Source: Dicaeum eximium (taxonomy: Eukaryota; Chordata; Aves; Passeriformes; Dicaeidae). Taken from it: 64,000 nucleotides of DNA. The notes under the pieces are model-generated. The model did no database searches, had not been told where the DNA came from, and worked only from the letters and a program-made list of their open reading frames with translations. The position numbers were made by a program, and so were the translations under genes. Each line of letters starts with the position of its first letter. Position 1 is the stretch's first letter. Below are positions 1 to 13,640 of the stretch, piece by piece. The stretch covers positions 4,737,151-4,801,150 of the forward strand of contig VWZP01001440.1 in the NCBI GenBank assembly GCA_013396995.1, given 5' to 3'.

Positions 1-3000
1 CCACAAGAAAACTCAGATACTATTGAAGTCCTAATGAAAGAAATAGCCAGGAGGAATTCCTGAATGTGGGGCATGTTTGTCTGGGTTGCAAAGCACCACC
101 GTTTCCAAGCCTCAGCAGGCTTTGAGCCTTAAGAAAACATGCTCCCCAGGGCTGCCATATGGGAAGAGGCAGAGGGGACCAGGCATCCTTTTGGAAAGGC
201 AGCTTGGGCACATCAGTGCACTCAAGTGTTACTCCCTGTCTCTGCCCTGTGTCAGTCAGTGTCTGCAGGCAGCTGTCAGATTAGGACGTGCTCTGCTCCT
301 GTGCTTCTGCTTTGTGGTTGCAGATCTGAGACCTCTGTGTGCACATGGCAAATTTCTGTAGTTTGGTGGTCTGGGTGGAGACAGGCAAAGGGTGGCTTAG
401 GCAAGAGCAAATCCACTGCATGAGATGCAGATAGATGCTTTAGGTAGCCTCTGCAAGATGCTGATGATTTAAGAACACAAGTTACACTAAAATGGGAATT
501 TAGGATGGGAAAGAAAATTGCAAAGGCAGAAAACTTAGAAAGCAGCATGAACGATGATAAAGAAACCTGAAATAGCCTACAGTTGTCACCTAGGCTGCAC
601 TAAGTAATCCATATTCAATCCAACTTTGTGAAAGTTGGATTTTGTTAAGATCTGGGTAATTATTTTCTGCTCAACAAGATGCAGATTAAATTAGATAGAG
701 CCTTTGTAGATTAATGTATCTTGGAAAAGTCAAATAAATATTAGAGCCTGAGGATTCATCACATCCATTACAGCTTGAGAATCACACACATCTCCCTTCT
801 AATGCAGGGATATTTTAACACTGTATAAGGGGCAAAATGGTCCTGCTACATAGTCTCCAGTGCTTCTTCCCATGTAATTATAATAACATCAAACAATGTT
901 CATTCCTCTTTTTAACAAGAGAACATCACTTAAGTAAATGGATATTCTTGAAATTCAGCTTTACCTCTTGCAGACTGGAGTGTTCCCATAGTTCTACAAT
1001 ATTTGGGTATTTTGATAGAAGATACCAGACTGTACAATATTATATTTTTCTATAACCCATACATATTGTATGTATTTATATGTACTTAAATTTTAAACTT
1101 GAACCAGGAAAACCAAATTTGCTCTGACTCCAGGTACTTCCTCTTCCCCAAACAGGTAAAACAGCACATCTCCTGATAAAAGGTTAATGATGCATCTGTA
1201 GCAATACATTAATTCAGTATTAACATTGGACACATTTGTGTTTTACCCTGTAAATTCTGCCTGAAGCTTGAGACATGAAGAAAACCAGCCATAGCAGCAG
1301 TAAGACTGCAGACCTTTCATCAGGAGCCACGTTACTGAATGTGACCATTCCCTAGGATACAAATCTTATAATAGTAGCAAATGGCAAGAATTGACAGATG
1401 CAATGGATATCTGCCCTGGGGCTTGCTGGTAGCTTTAGTTATTAATCTTGTTTGTATAACAATAGCATCGATGTCATCCTAACATAACATATTCCAAGAA
1501 AACTACATGCTTTCCTGTCAGTTGCCACTGTGTTGAAAGTAATTTCCCACAGCCCACCTAGCAGGCATCAGATGGTAATGACTTTTAGACAGCATTGATC
1601 TGAGCTGGCCTACAGCCAACTTCCTAGAGGTAAAAAGATCCATACACTAAACTGTTCCTAAGCCCTGTTCGCAGGATACTTTAAAAATAGGGACTAAACA
1701 AAAGCCCTGGCATGTTCAACTTATGTCCTCCCTTCTGGCAAACCCAACATGAATTGGCAACCTAGTCATGATAGGAAGGAGAGAAAAGTGAGTCCTGAAA
1801 TCAGCTGATTTTGTTTGGCTTCTTCTGAAGTGACCTTTTTCTGTTTCAGCAATTGTATTACTCCGGACTCCAGCTCCTGCTAAATTACCCTTCTGTTCAC
1901 CCAGGGTCATTTCCAGACTTCAGAATTAAAAGTGGGAGCCTAAAAGCGTACAGGCTGCTTGAAATGAATATAATGCATGTCATTGGTTTAAGCATTTAGG
2001 AGAAATGAGAAAAACTGTAATAATTCATCTGGTTGGGAGCAGAGCCCTTCCTATTTTGTACCCTCTCTCTTTTTCAGCAACACACACACCAGAAATCTCA
2101 GCACAGGTTTATTCCTCAAACTCAGCCTCTTGCTGGTTTCCCTGCTGGCCCTGCACTGCATTTCTCTCCTCACTGTTATTTGTGATTCCTTCATACTTAA
2201 ATGCCATCTACAAAGTATGCTATTTTCTTTCTTCCATGCCATTAAAGATAATGTCAAATAAGATGAAACTGAAAACCAATCTCTCTGGCATCTTACAGGA
2301 AATATGCCCCAGCTCACTACCTCACTGCTTATCCTTGTTTGCTTTTTATTTCCAATTTCAGACACATCCCTTTCCTAGACCATTCAAGTGAAGCTCTTTG
2401 ACTGCTATTCCAAAAGCCAGGTTCCTTAGACCTTACCATGCCTTCAAACCTTAGAGGTCCATATCCTGCAAATAGTATGGATGCACTTAACTTTACATAT
2501 ACAAACAGCTACATTAAAGAAAATGGGAGTAATTGCCTGCTACAGCAGATGCAAATGTGTTGTCAGGATAGAGAAAATGGTATAATTTTGCACTTCTATT
2601 TAAAGAACACAGATCCATTTCATCCACAAACTTCATTCTTTCCAAGAGCTTTAGTGATCATGGTTGTGTTTGATGTCTTCATTCTCTGTCAGTGGGAGTC
2701 TCGCAATTTTCTTAAATGCAACCAGAATGTCAAACCAGATGTTTAGTGATTTATTCTGATGTATTATTGGATACTGTGGATGACAAAACATTGGGCTGAG
2801 CACTCTCCTTTCTGCCTATGAAGTCTTCCAAAGACTTCAGCATTATTGGTGATACAATAATTAGCTAATTCCCTTAATTGTGGAGAGGCCATATCAGCCA
2901 GAACAGATGGAAATTAATGATTAAGCTTTATCACAACATTTTTCTAGTCTGTTACCTTTCCTTTTGCCTCTATTTTAAAACGGATATTCAATGTGCTGAA

Positions 3001-6000
3001 TATTTTTTTAAACTCTCAGGGAGAAGATCTTCAAAACAAAATCTGGGCCAGATTTTCAACAGCCTCTGCTAAGAAAAAGGTGTTGGATTTTCAAGATCTT
3101 CGATGAACAATCTGGCCATCAGTGTCGCCTCAGGGATCTGCTGGATGCTGGGCTCCACTGAGCAAGTGTCCCTGTTGTTCTCATCCCCATCTTTTGAAAC
3201 ATTTTTCTTTTTACCCAGCAATAGTTCATTTTTTGACCTTCAAGGAACTATCATCATTCTGATGAAGAAGTCAGAGGATTTCCAGCCTGTATTCAATTAA
3301 ATCCTTCCCCCAACGGGAAAATTTTTAGACCTCTTCCCAGGCTATGTTATTTCTCCAAACAAATTCCCCAATAGCTTCAGTCCTGTAATTTGGGTTTTAG
3401 AATCCTACATTTAAGTGCTTCACTCCTTTGTTACAGAATATTTTGCATCATATAAGGCTTAAAAAAAGAAGAATATAACATTAAACTCCAAAGCAATCCT
3501 CCATGTGATAGCTCAAACCCCTCAAAGGCGGAGTGGTACAGTGATTGAGCTACAGTTCCATTTTGGAGAGAGACAAAGAGGACAGAAAACTTTCTGCTTC
3601 TTTAGTGTAGCTGCTGACCCTTTTCTTCCAAAAACTCCCTGGAGCCATTTCAGGAGTTACTCACCTATATGTACTTAGTTTGCCTGATCACTGGCCCAGA
3701 GCTATTTAGAGGTGAGCTGTGCTTCTCTCACAGATATCAAGTCAGCAAATAAGAGTCCTTGTCAGCTGAGTAATTTCAGCCAGCTTTGCATTAAGTACCA
3801 TGGCTGGAGGGGATGTGCTGTAGAATTTAGGCCAAGCAAGAGGGCAAAAACTCACCATCACTCAAGAGCAAATTCCTGCAGTCAGGTCAAAAAGCAGGCA
3901 GGGGTTCAAGTAAGAACATGTCATAGCTGCGTGCAAGAGAACCTGGCTCTGGAAGCAGGAGGCTCCACACTGGCATGAAGGTAACCTGAAGTGGCACTGA
4001 CACAACTTGGGAGATGCCCACAGCATGCAGGGAGAGCACAGGCAAGCCAAACTATCCCCAGAACCATGCTCTACATCCAAAACTGCAATGTGCATCATGT
4101 TAACTGCAAATTTTATGCAGAAAAAAATTATGGAAGGAGAAAGAGGAAGGAATGAATATCAAGATAAAGTGCATTAAAATAAACTGCTCAGGACAGGAGA
4201 GGATAAGGGGTGGGTATTCAAGAGACCATCTGGTCTTATTTCCAAGCATTTTCTTTTCCTCATTTAAATGTGCAATCAAAATCCTTGGCCCACCTCAGGG
4301 TTTCTGTCTACTCAGAGGCCCATGGTTCTGATGCTGCAGAGTCAATAGAAAGAGATCATAAACTATTCCTTGTAACAACCAGCTTCATTTTCTTATCTGT
4401 CTGATTGCAGTTCTAAAAATGAATAACTGCACCCCAGCCTTTGAAAAAAGTACTAAACCATGCCTTACACATACATCCCACCTGAAAATAACGCTGCAGA
4501 TCTGAGGTCCTCAGTTCTGAAATTCAGATTTGGGATTTTGTTCAGGCACATTCTAAAGATTCAGTGGCGTCAGCGATAAGGCTGCAGTACTGGTTCTTCA
4601 AATATTCCTCACCAAAGCTTGGGGGCAACTTGAAGCAAAAAAATTGAAGCTCATTTGAAAATTGCTGGGAAGTTACAAAGATTTCAAAGCCATGCAAAAT
4701 TCAGCAGCAAGCACAGCCAAACTACCACCCAGTAAAGCAACCTTCAAAACATTCTGCATATTCAAAGGGCTTGTAGGTTTTGCTCATGTTGAACATATTC
4801 CTAAGAGTCTCCAGTGAGTGGGGAATGGCAGCACTCAAGAGACCAGGAAAGACAAACACCAGGAACACACATGCACAAGAGAAGGTCCCTGCAGCCAAGT
4901 CCAGCCTGTAAATTTGGGCAGCTGACATTACAGATGTCTTCCCATTGCCCTGTTCCTAAGAGTGTCTGTTCTGAAAAGACAGACTGAGACAGGTCAGTGG
5001 GCACACACAAAACACTGCTCGGACACCCACTACATCAAGACATGAGGCTGAGTTACTGTTCACCATTTAAGAGATGAAACTGGTGCTGTGTCAATAAACA
5101 AACAGTAAAGGAGATGGCAGAAATCTTTATCCCTTTCCATCTCTTCCGTTTGCTGCTGTTTTTCCCCCTGCCTCAATTCTGAGTGTCGGTAGCAAGCCCC
5201 GAGGTTTTAAAGCAGCAGAACAGCAAAGATCACTGGTCAGGATCAATGCTAGGGTCAATTTTCTCTCGATGATACCATTGCCTGTTCCAGGGAGGAGGAG
5301 GAGGAGGAAGGCAGGTTGAAGGCAACAGCTCTGTATCAGCAATCATAAACCCATATCAGCCCCTAGGGTCTAAAAGGCTGATAAGTTTCCTGATAACAGA
5401 AGGCAGAGCCTACAACAAACGGTGTGGTATTCCTGCCTGGGAGGCACAAATTCTCTCCATCACCTCCAAGCTTCCTGAGCCACCCCACCAAAACAATTCC
5501 ATTATAAAAGCTGCTGAAACCAGAGCTTTTCGAGGAGGCCAGTCAAGAAGTCACAGCACAACAAAAAAGTAAGCAGGGAGTGCTGTAGGGGCGGGAGCCC
5601 TTCTTCCCATAGTGGCTGAATATTGGCGTGTATTAAATATAGACACAACAATAAGCAATAAATCACAGCCCAGGAGAAGTGCCAGGTGGAATGCACTGGA
5701 GGAAATTAAAATATCCTTCTTGATACTGTTCAGGATTGAAAGAAATACAAAGGAGGTCAAATTGACTTATCACCTACAAAGCCAGGATGCTAAGGGGAGG
5801 AAGGGTTCCAACACTTGCAGGTGAAAAAATTGCAGTTGAATAATTTCCTAGGAAAAAAAAAGCAAAGAAAACTCTTTGCCTAAAATGTAATAATAATAAT
5901 ATCATAAACATTCTCTCAAACAAATAAATAAATGATGGAATTTCTTGGCTTTCCTACATTTCCTTTTTTTTTCCTTCCTTTTTCCAAATGCACAGTCCTT

Positions 6001-7851
6001 CCACAAGACTCACCTACAGGGCAAAGGATCCTTTGCAATGTACACAAGAACACTAAATGGTCAGCACCCAAATTCAGCAAATTCTGACCTCTCACATCAC
6101 ATCCCACCATGCCATCAGTATACCCTATCTCATGTACTGGCTATTGCCCAGTGGCTGGGTTTTGCTGATTTCTATAATGAAACTCATCAATGGAGGCAAA
6201 ATTTGAGTCTCCCAACACTGAAGAACTGAGCTGTTTTCTTATTTCACTCAAATTTTACCTGCAGGAAGTTTGTTTTAGAAAAAAACCAGCACTGGTTTTT
6301 GAACTTCCCAGTAATTTCAGCCAGGACTCAGTGCCATACAGTGCATAAAACTGAGGCTGCTTTTGGTCACCAGCAGGCAAGGGAATCTCTATGAGGACAG
6401 GTTTTTGTTTTGCTGGGATAAGGCTCTGCAGCCTCCAGGACCTAAATATGGTGGTCCTGTGGGATATCTCACCCATCTGCTCTCCAGTCACTGCTTTTTT
6501 CTTGCTTGCCCCATTTTAAGGCAATTCAGCAAACCTCCAACATTTGAATTTTAATGGAAGTGTCATACAAAGTACTTGGGCAGGCTGAAAATAGGACAGC
6601 ATCTATAAATTACTGGAAAGCTGAACTCAAGATTAGGAAAGGAAAGGAAGAACTCATTTCTCTTGAAACTGGATCATATATATGTATACACACATAAATA
6701 TTCTCAGACTGAGACTATACAGGACAGCCTGAAAAGGACAGCTGCTATGCTCTACCTTTTAAAATCTTTGCTTTTAAGGGCTGAGGACAGGATGGCATTT
6801 TCCAGCTGTGGTTTTCTCTTACTAAACACTTCTGCGTCTGTCTGTTTTAGACATAAGTGGATTTAGACAAGCTGATAGATAAACTGTACTTGTTGAAAAT
6901 AAAGTTTGGTGACATTTTCTATATCAGTTTTTTTGGCAAGAGAACAGGGACATCTTGCAGTAGGCCATGGGAGAGGGAATCCATTTAAATGTTGCTAACA
7001 AAATCCTTCCTCTTGTCTAGCACAGAGGACATCAGTTTCACACAAAACTCTCACAGAGGAAAGCAAGGCAAAAGCATGAGAGGAGAAGGAAAAGTATTTT
7101 GAAGAGATGTAAACAAATAAATGCCCGCAGCACCCAGTGAGATTATTTAAGCATCTGTCTCAAACAGCTGCTATCACACTTTCACCTGCTTAAGTGGAGA
7201 GGCACCATTTGGATGCAAAAACCTTCTATAGTTCTGTGTGGAAGACTGCTCTGGAGCCAAGGCAGATAATTAGAAAAAGTCATTTTTCCTACTCCCTTTA
7301 TAAGGTACAATCAAAGCACAGAATCTATCCAGGTGTAAGAGGTGTCACACAGAGTTGAGATGAACTATTGATTTCCAAAAGCAATAACAAGTTGCCACAG
7401 AGCCCAGCCCTGCCTCATCCTATGTTTGAGAGGTGATCACTCGGATAAGCAAGGAAAGGCTGGCTGCAACCCAAATTCAGAAACCTTCAGCCATATTGCC
7501 AATAAGAACCACCAGGAAAACACATGGACTTAATAAAAGCACCACTAAAACATGATGTAAAAAAAAACAACAAACAACAAAAAACCCAGAAGTAAATATT
7601 GTAAGGCCTTCATTGGTAAACAAATGATTAATTTCTGAGGAGGACTAATTAACATTTACTGAACAAAAAAATTGCTTATCCTCATTGCTTCTGTCATGCA
7701 TGTATCTATCAGGAGATGCACTTCAGCATGTTTTTTCTCTCTCACTGATGAAACAAAAAGCCTTCTAAACCGAATCAGACTGGAACATGTTACCTTGGTG
7801 CTTTTTTCTTTAACCAGAAGTTTGAGATATTAGAGCTGTAAATTTACTTAC
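1..7851 (-). other. SEMA5B: SEMA5B intron downstream of the last visible exon (3' part outside)
   Basis: The sequence starts with the donor of the 7852 exon (GTAAGT) and runs off the window edge without an acceptor leading into a PSI-like peptide. It is AT-rich. It holds short low-complexity runs (a GGA run near 5290-5310, AAT/AAAT runs near 5888-5934 and an A/C-rich stretch near 7560-7590). I see no other gene, RNA gene or recognisable young transposon. A few phrases, such as the stretch around 3045-3065, resemble very old amniote interspersed repeats but cannot be assigned. Confidence 0.85.
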
Positions 7852-8059
7852 CCTTCTGTTCTGTACATGGAGCATCTCTCCAAAGGAATTTTTAGCACTC
7901 CATTATTTAGACCCACAAAGAGTGACCTGTCGCTGTGTAGGATTTGGAGACTCTTGATTGCTTCCTGTTGTCCATCAGGGAGGATCTGCATTTCCTCTAA
8001 ATAACAACTCCTCAGACTCCTGTTAGTGGTAGAAAGGGCCTTCAAGATGGTGCCATACT
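7852..8059 (-). CDS. SEMA5B: SEMA5B coding exon, end of Sema domain / PSI boundary (YGTILKALST...KIPLERCSMYRTEG)
   Basis: This 208-base exon carries two bases completing Glu, 68 codons, and two bases of a final Gly codon. It encodes YGTILKALSTTNRSLRSCYL, EEMQILPDGQQEAIKSLQIL, then HSDRSLFVGLNNGVLKIPLE and RCSMYRTE. The final (L/V)(K/R)(I/V)PLERC strand closes the Sema propeller, and the next exon should start the PSI cysteine-rich domain (ARDPYCGWD). The acceptor is CTATTAG|AG and the donor is GAAGG|GTAAGT. GTILKALST distinguishes it from SEMA5A (GTIKKV). NRS is a potential glycosylation site. The PSI motif was not found on the minus strand between 1 and 7851, so the rest of the gene (PSI, thrombospondin repeats, transmembrane and tail) is outside the window. 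Confidence 0.98.
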
Positions 8060-10129
8060 CTAATAGAATAAGAAACAAGCCACAAGTAAATCTCGGAGTC
8101 AGTGACTTCATTTCACACCTGCCTACAGAGTGAAATATTAATGTCATCTCTACAGAGCTGGTTTAACCTAGTTCTGGGTCACCTGCTGCCCATGGTAGAG
8201 ATCTCCAGCTACATCATTACAATCCTCAGCAGAAACCACCTGAGAATGCACTTCCATGGGAATTCAGAAGGATGTGAACCATCTGGACAGTGAGTACCTG
8301 GCAGTTTTTCCCAGTTGGAGTACTGAGGCAGAGGAATCTGGTCCTGTTACCAGTGAGTTACAGAGCAAGGTGGCCCAGGATGGCAAGAATCATCTCTGGT
8401 GCCTTGAGTCTGTATTTCTATTGGTTTATGGAGCAGATCAGTGTGATTTGATGTTATGACAAATGACAACAGATGCAGCAGCCCTGCTGGAAATCTCTGA
8501 GGCCTCCATAATGACTGCACGGGTCACAGACCTAATTGATCTTCTTCCTGGAAGAAGCCAGCTCGACAAGGGGATGTTACAGTATGAGGAGTGCATACAT
8601 AGGAACACACATGTTTGTGCTCACAGTGCTCTTACCTGAACAGCTTAAAGATCTGCTAAACTGTGGGATATTAATGCATACCACTTTTCATTGAAACCCC
8701 CAAGAGGTCTGTCAGCCCGATTGCTCCTGAAACTTAATCTTTCTGTTCCAATAACTACTGCACTGGTGCCAAAGCTCAGCAATTTATATGGTTGGCTTGG
8801 CCTCCATGGGAAGTTTCCCTTTCACTTACATGTGGAACAAGACTGAAGTTTGGGCTCAGTTAGTCTCAGAACTGAGTTTGTGTTCAGGGCTGCCTCTGAG
8901 CAGGGCTGTCACTACTGAAGCATTTTACAGGTTTAAACATTTCCAGAAGATCTTACTCTTCAGCCACCACTAACCAGGGCCATAAAGTAAACATGAGTGA
9001 ATAGTTAAAGTTATGGCATTGGACATTTCTACACTAATGATAAAAGACAGGAAGTATTCCAAGTTTCTGTAAGGCTTTGTAGCTTGGACTCCTCACTTTA
9101 AATATCAAGATATCATATTGACAGAACCATGTTGTATTTCCATTTAAGTACAATCTTCTCATCATAATCAATGTTCATGGAGTTCCCATACTGGGAGGGT
9201 TGCTAGAACATATAAATAATAAACCAAGATGGTCACTTTTGAAATAAGTGGTGGTAAAAGTTAGATAAACTATGACACAGTCCTGAAGGTCCATTCTCCT
9301 AAACATGAGAATAAGGCAATGACTCTGCATTCAGATGTGAGATTAAATGAACACTTATGGAAGCAATCCATCTTATTCTAAAGTCAAAGCTTCTGCAATA
9401 GAGGATAACAACATTATACCCATGAGGCTGGCCATATGCTCTGATTAATCAAACTATTTAATTTAACCTCTATCATTAGTATGAATATGGGCTAAGACAA
9501 TCATTTATAACACTTTGTCCTTCTTCAGCATCTTCACTTATCCAAGATACCTGTGCTTTTCAGAAGAGGCAACAAATTCTGCTGATTAGAGGATGGAAGT
9601 CAAAATTAAGAGACTAAATCATACACTTAATTTCTACCACTGGCTCGCTATGCTCCCACAAAAATGCACTTGCCTCAGCTTCCCTACCCGCCTTAAACTT
9701 CAGTGTATGCCCATTCCCAAAAGCACTGAGAGTCATACACCAGTAGGGCTTTGCAAGTGCAAAGAAAGACATAATTAAATCCCTGGGCAAGCATAGAGGC
9801 TATGCATTATTACTGCTTATTCAGAAATGGGTCTGTCACAGCACTGAGAGGCAACTGCCACCCACACATGAAACCACAGAGCCTTCCGGCCACCTCTGCT
9901 CTTCCCCACTGGTATTTATTAGCCTGATTACTTGAAACACGTTTTTATAAGAGGGAGAAAAATATTATTGTTCTTTTTAAACACAATAGAGATTTATAGT
10001 CTGATCACTTGGGACACTGCCTCAAAATCATATTGAATGACAAGTGGGTAAGGACTTCACAACTGGGCTCCCAGGGCTGCCAGGTCTACAAGCAAGCAGG
10101 AGGAATGTATGAAGCCCTCATGCTCTTAC
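8060..10129 (-). other. SEMA5B: SEMA5B intron (2.1 kb)
   Basis: The intron lies between the exons at 10130-10337 and 7852-8059, with donor GTAAGAG and acceptor CTATTAG and phase 1. I see nothing else in it: no second coding match and no clear repeat. Confidence 0.9.
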
Positions 10130-10337
10130 CTGTTCCAATATACATGACATGGTAGAGAGTATCCTTCCCCTGAACAATATCAACCACCAGCTTGGAAAAT
10201 CGAATGCTGTCCTGCGTCACGTAGGGATCCACAGTCACTGGCTGCACCACATCATTCATCAGGAACAAGCGCTGGGCGTCCTGCAGGACTCTCTCCGTCA
10301 GGTTCTCGTTGGGGCTGTCATCATTCAGTGTCCCACA
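10130..10337 (-). CDS. SEMA5B: SEMA5B coding exon, Sema domain (CGTLNDDSPNENLTER...YHVMYIGT)
   Basis: This 208-base exon has 69 codons plus the first base of a split Glu. It encodes CGTLNDDSPNENLTERVLQD, AQRLFLMNDVVQPVTVDPYV, then TQDSIRFSKLVVDIVQGKDT and LYHVMYIGT. The last strand, (R/K)(F)S.(L/I)VVD.VQ...LYHV.(Y)IGT, is the C-terminal part of the Sema propeller. NLT is a potential glycosylation site. The acceptor is TATTTAG|TGTGG and the donor ACAG|GTAAGAG is strong. QDAQRLFLM with TQDS(V/I)RFS matches SEMA5B as recalled; SEMA5A has a different middle (MEDNSRFSHVAVD). The GC content of the 5' part is higher than in the flanking introns. Confidence 0.98.
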
Positions 10338-11999
10338 CTAAATACGGAAGATTGAATTTCAGAAAGTGCATCTTCTCCCCAGCCCAGCATAGAAACTCAT
10401 GTCCTATTGATTTCCTGAGGAGCTGGTTCTGTGTGAGGGTCACAGGATCAGGCACGTGGTCTGATCATAGGTCCTTAGCCTAGATTTGGCCTGTAGCCCA
10501 CCCTTGGAAAACTTTTCTCCTAGGTGGTCCACTGACCAGCAATGTGGAGTTTCATTCCCTTGTGATACCCTCAACCAGCACAGCAGAAGGGCAAAAGTCT
10601 TCAACAAACCATGGAGAAAAAGAAAGAATTAAAACTATCTGTAGAAAGATTTAAAGGTAACAGTGGAGAGGAAGTTTTTGTGGTGATAAATCCTTGAAAC
10701 ATTTCAGACAATCTTCGGACACTACCTAACATCTCAGTCTGTACAGTGAACAAAACCTGGAGTTTAAAAACCTGAAGATGGACTGGTTTTGCATCAAAGA
10801 ACCAAACTTGCCACATTGCTTTTCTTTGATGTGCTCCCCTCTGGACAGCCCCCCCAGCTGCATCTGAAGCAAGGCAGGTTAATGACAAACTCCCCCCACC
10901 CCACAGCCTTCTCTCCTGACAGCAAATGGCAGATCAAGCCATGACCATGATCCTCCAGCACCAAGGGAGGCACTGAAACAGGACTCAATTCCCTTGTACA
11001 GCAAGAACTGGGGAGAAAAAGAGCTCATCTTGTGTCTTTTAAACTGTGTAAGTCCTACCAGGTGGATAATGCATTCTAAGGCCTGAGTTTCCATCTCAGA
11101 TTAATCTCCGGAACTCAATCTTTTCAAAGGCCAGTGGTAGTGTTTTGGTCCATGTCAGTTGCTGGGGCTGGATCTCACTCTTCCCCACAATATCATGCAC
11201 GGAGGGCAGAAAATTTATCACTCCAAAAGGCAGCAGGGTGACTGGTTATTTATCTTCCCAAGACCATGGGAGACAGTGGTACAACTAAATCCTGCCAAGT
11301 TCTAAACTCAGTCTATGAACAACTTCACTACCCACTAAATGAAACTCACACCTGAGCAATTTCCCTAGAAATAAAATCCCACACGTTCCTTCTTCTTCAT
11401 TTTGGATCCAGGTGTTTGGGCTTTCCTTGAAGAAAAGTCAGAATACTGAGAAGGAGGCTGTTGATTTACAGCAGTTGAGCTGCAGTGTACAGATTTCCCA
11501 TGTGCACACTCTCAATACTCATCACAGCAACTCTTGGAGGTCTCGCTGCCTTTCCCGGGTGCACCACGCAGCCCTTTTCCTACTCTGTGCTAAAATGAGT
11601 TGTCAGGGGATTTAACACACATTCACACAGTAAATATGGATTCCAATGGCTGGTGTACTAAGCTTTACAATATTCTAGAGGTTGTGTGAACAAGGAGAAC
11701 GGTTATGTTAATTCTCACAACCTATGAACATGGTCACTTTTTAATCAATTTAAGCATCTTCCCAAATAGCTGGACTAAGGAAACATCAGTGGGGTTTCTT
11801 TGTGTCCTCAGGTGGGTTTTAATCCTTTTTTCTATTGCAATGGCTTTTTTTTCGTTCATGACTCATCCCGCATTCAAAAGAGTTCTTAGATCTCTCCCTT
11901 TTGTTGTATCCTATGCTCCTTCTGGTTCACACCACTGTCTTCCTTTGGATGCTTTTCTCCCCACTCACCTTCCCTTCTAGAGCATCACCTAAAAGGAGT

Positions 12000-12620
12000 C
12001 CCAGTGGCAGGAATGTCATTGTTGGTTTTGTTTTCTGTTCTCAGCAAGTCACAGATAATTCTTTTGGTCTATTGGCACCTCATGTGCTGATGCAGCATCC
12101 CTCTGGTTTGGTTTAATGTTGTTTTGTTCTAATTTCCTGATTATCTGTACTGTCCTGGTCCTCTGCATCCTTCAGTATCTCTCCTTCCTCTCTGCCAGAA
12201 AAAAAATCTGGCATGCTTCCCTCATCTTTCTTTGTGAACACTGAGGCCCAAAAATTAATTTAATGTTTTTGCAATATCTGCCTCTTCTGTCACTAAATTA
12301 CCCTTGTCATCTCCTTAAGGCTCCTCACTGACCTCTTGTTCCTTCTGTACTTGAAAAACATCTTAATCTCTTCTTGCAATCTTCCTTTTGTCTACCACAT
12401 ACCTCTTTCCTTTCCTTATTTTCCTCTGACCCTTTTCTTTCATCTTGCTGCTGCAGTCTTTACACATTTTATTTGATACTTTTCACTACATGGAAATGCC
12501 TTCCAAAGTCCTTTACTATTCCTTTCCAAAGTCCTTTACTATTCCTTTCCAAAGTCCTTTACTATTCTTTCTGGGTTAGTCTAGCAAGAGGCACAAAGTC
12601 CTTGATTCTCAGTTTGCCTT
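12000..12620 (-). mobile_element. Probable CR1/L3-like relic (5' region)
   Basis: The segment GTGAACACTGAGGCCCAAAA near 12234, followed by a TCTGCCTCTTCTGTCACTAA phrase and then a CTTTACACATTTTATTTG-type stretch, resembles the reverse complement of the 5' part of CR1/L3-type LINEs. The likeness is by phrase order only. The borders are uncertain and the 23-base tandem repeat lies inside it. Confidence 0.45.
12499..12570. repeat. 23-base tandem repeat, about three copies
   Basis: The unit CCAAAGTCCTTTACTATTCC plus TTT begins at 12503, 12526 and 12549, giving a strict 23-base period. The copies are identical or almost so, which suggests a recent local duplication within an older, diverged repeat. 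Confidence 0.95.
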
Positions 12621-12638
12621 AATATTCTCTTTAAATTT

Positions 12639-12664
12639 AAAAAAAAAAAAAAAGAAAAAAAAAG
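12639..12664. repeat. Poly-A run
   Basis: Twenty-six bases that are nearly all A, with one G, lying just after the probable CR1-like segment. Confidence 0.9.
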
Positions 12665-13279
12665 ACAACAATGAAAATGTGGGTATGTTTGGCATGGCTG
12701 GACCTTCAGCAAGGCTTTGTTTCTTGGTTTTGAGTGCACCAAGCTGAGAGGGTGATCAAGAGGCCAAGCCTGTCCCACCTTGTATGGGCAGGAGCCCTCA
12801 GTCAGGTGCCAAGAGGGAATTTAGGAGGAGAAATCAGGTTCCTCAGCAGGAAGACAAGGCTGTCCCTGCCTGCAGCAGAGACCTGTCTCCCATCTGCTCT
12901 CGCTGTGATTTCAGGCGACTGTAGAGTTCTTTTTGGAAGGTCTTTGACATCACCAGTTTGAAGGCAGATGGCACTTGCAGGCAGCCTCAGCACATTTGCC
13001 ATAATAAAGGAGAGCCAGATTCAGAAAATCAGGCTGAAAGGATTTGCCTTTAGGAAGCAAGGACATGAAGACAAGTCCATCCTCCCCAGGATTCCCCTGC
13101 TGAGAAGGGGCTGAGCTGTAAAATGGGCTCATGCTTCTGAGGACTCCGATTTGTCGAGGCTGTCATACACATACCCTGCTCCACACTGACTGGATTGGTG
13201 AAAAAGCAACCGAAGCTGTTTTATAATTTTCAAAATTGCTTTAACTGATAATCCTGGAAAGTTGCTCATTCATAAACTC

Positions 13280-13640
13280 AAAGATTTTTAAAAGGAGAAG
13301 GAATCCTCATGCGTCCCCTTCCACCAGTTACTGTGGCAACATGTCCATGGCTTCTGGCTGAGCTACCATGTGTTAGAAAGTCATCCATCTTCCACTGAAG
13401 CACCGGTAGCCTTAGGGGCCCTATCAAGTGATGGAAAATTCATCACTTCCTTCAGAGTCACAGTGGTTAATTACCTTTCTTGTTTAAAAAATATAGGTTG
13501 TCTCCATTCTGGTTTGACTTTGTCCAGCTTCAGCTTTCAGTCCTTCTCAGTTCTAGCAGGGACACATCTTATGTCCTCTTGTGAGAATCACATCCTCAAA
13601 GTACATGTGTCAGTCATAAGTGCCACAGAGATTTAAATCA
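13280..13640 (-). mobile_element. Ancient CR1-type LINE 3' fragment
   Basis: Phrases such as GGAAAATTCATCACTTCCTT, CAGTGGTTAATTACC and TTTGTCCAGCTTCAGCTTTC follow the order of old amniote CR1 3' sequence in reverse complement. The stretch near 13280 (AAAGATTTTTAAAAGG) fits the beginning of the same pattern. It is short, diverged and non-coding, on the minus strand like the other CR1 relic. Confidence 0.65.

Noticed and set aside
3030..3110. Sequence resembling an old amniote repeat (ATCTGGGCCAGATTTTCAAC)
   Set aside because: The word is familiar from reptile and bird repeats, but it is too short and diverged here to assign.
1..7851. Search for the PSI-domain exon (DPYCGWD) on the minus strand
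   Set aside because: No sequence encoding this motif was seen, so the next SEMA5B exon is taken to lie outside the window.
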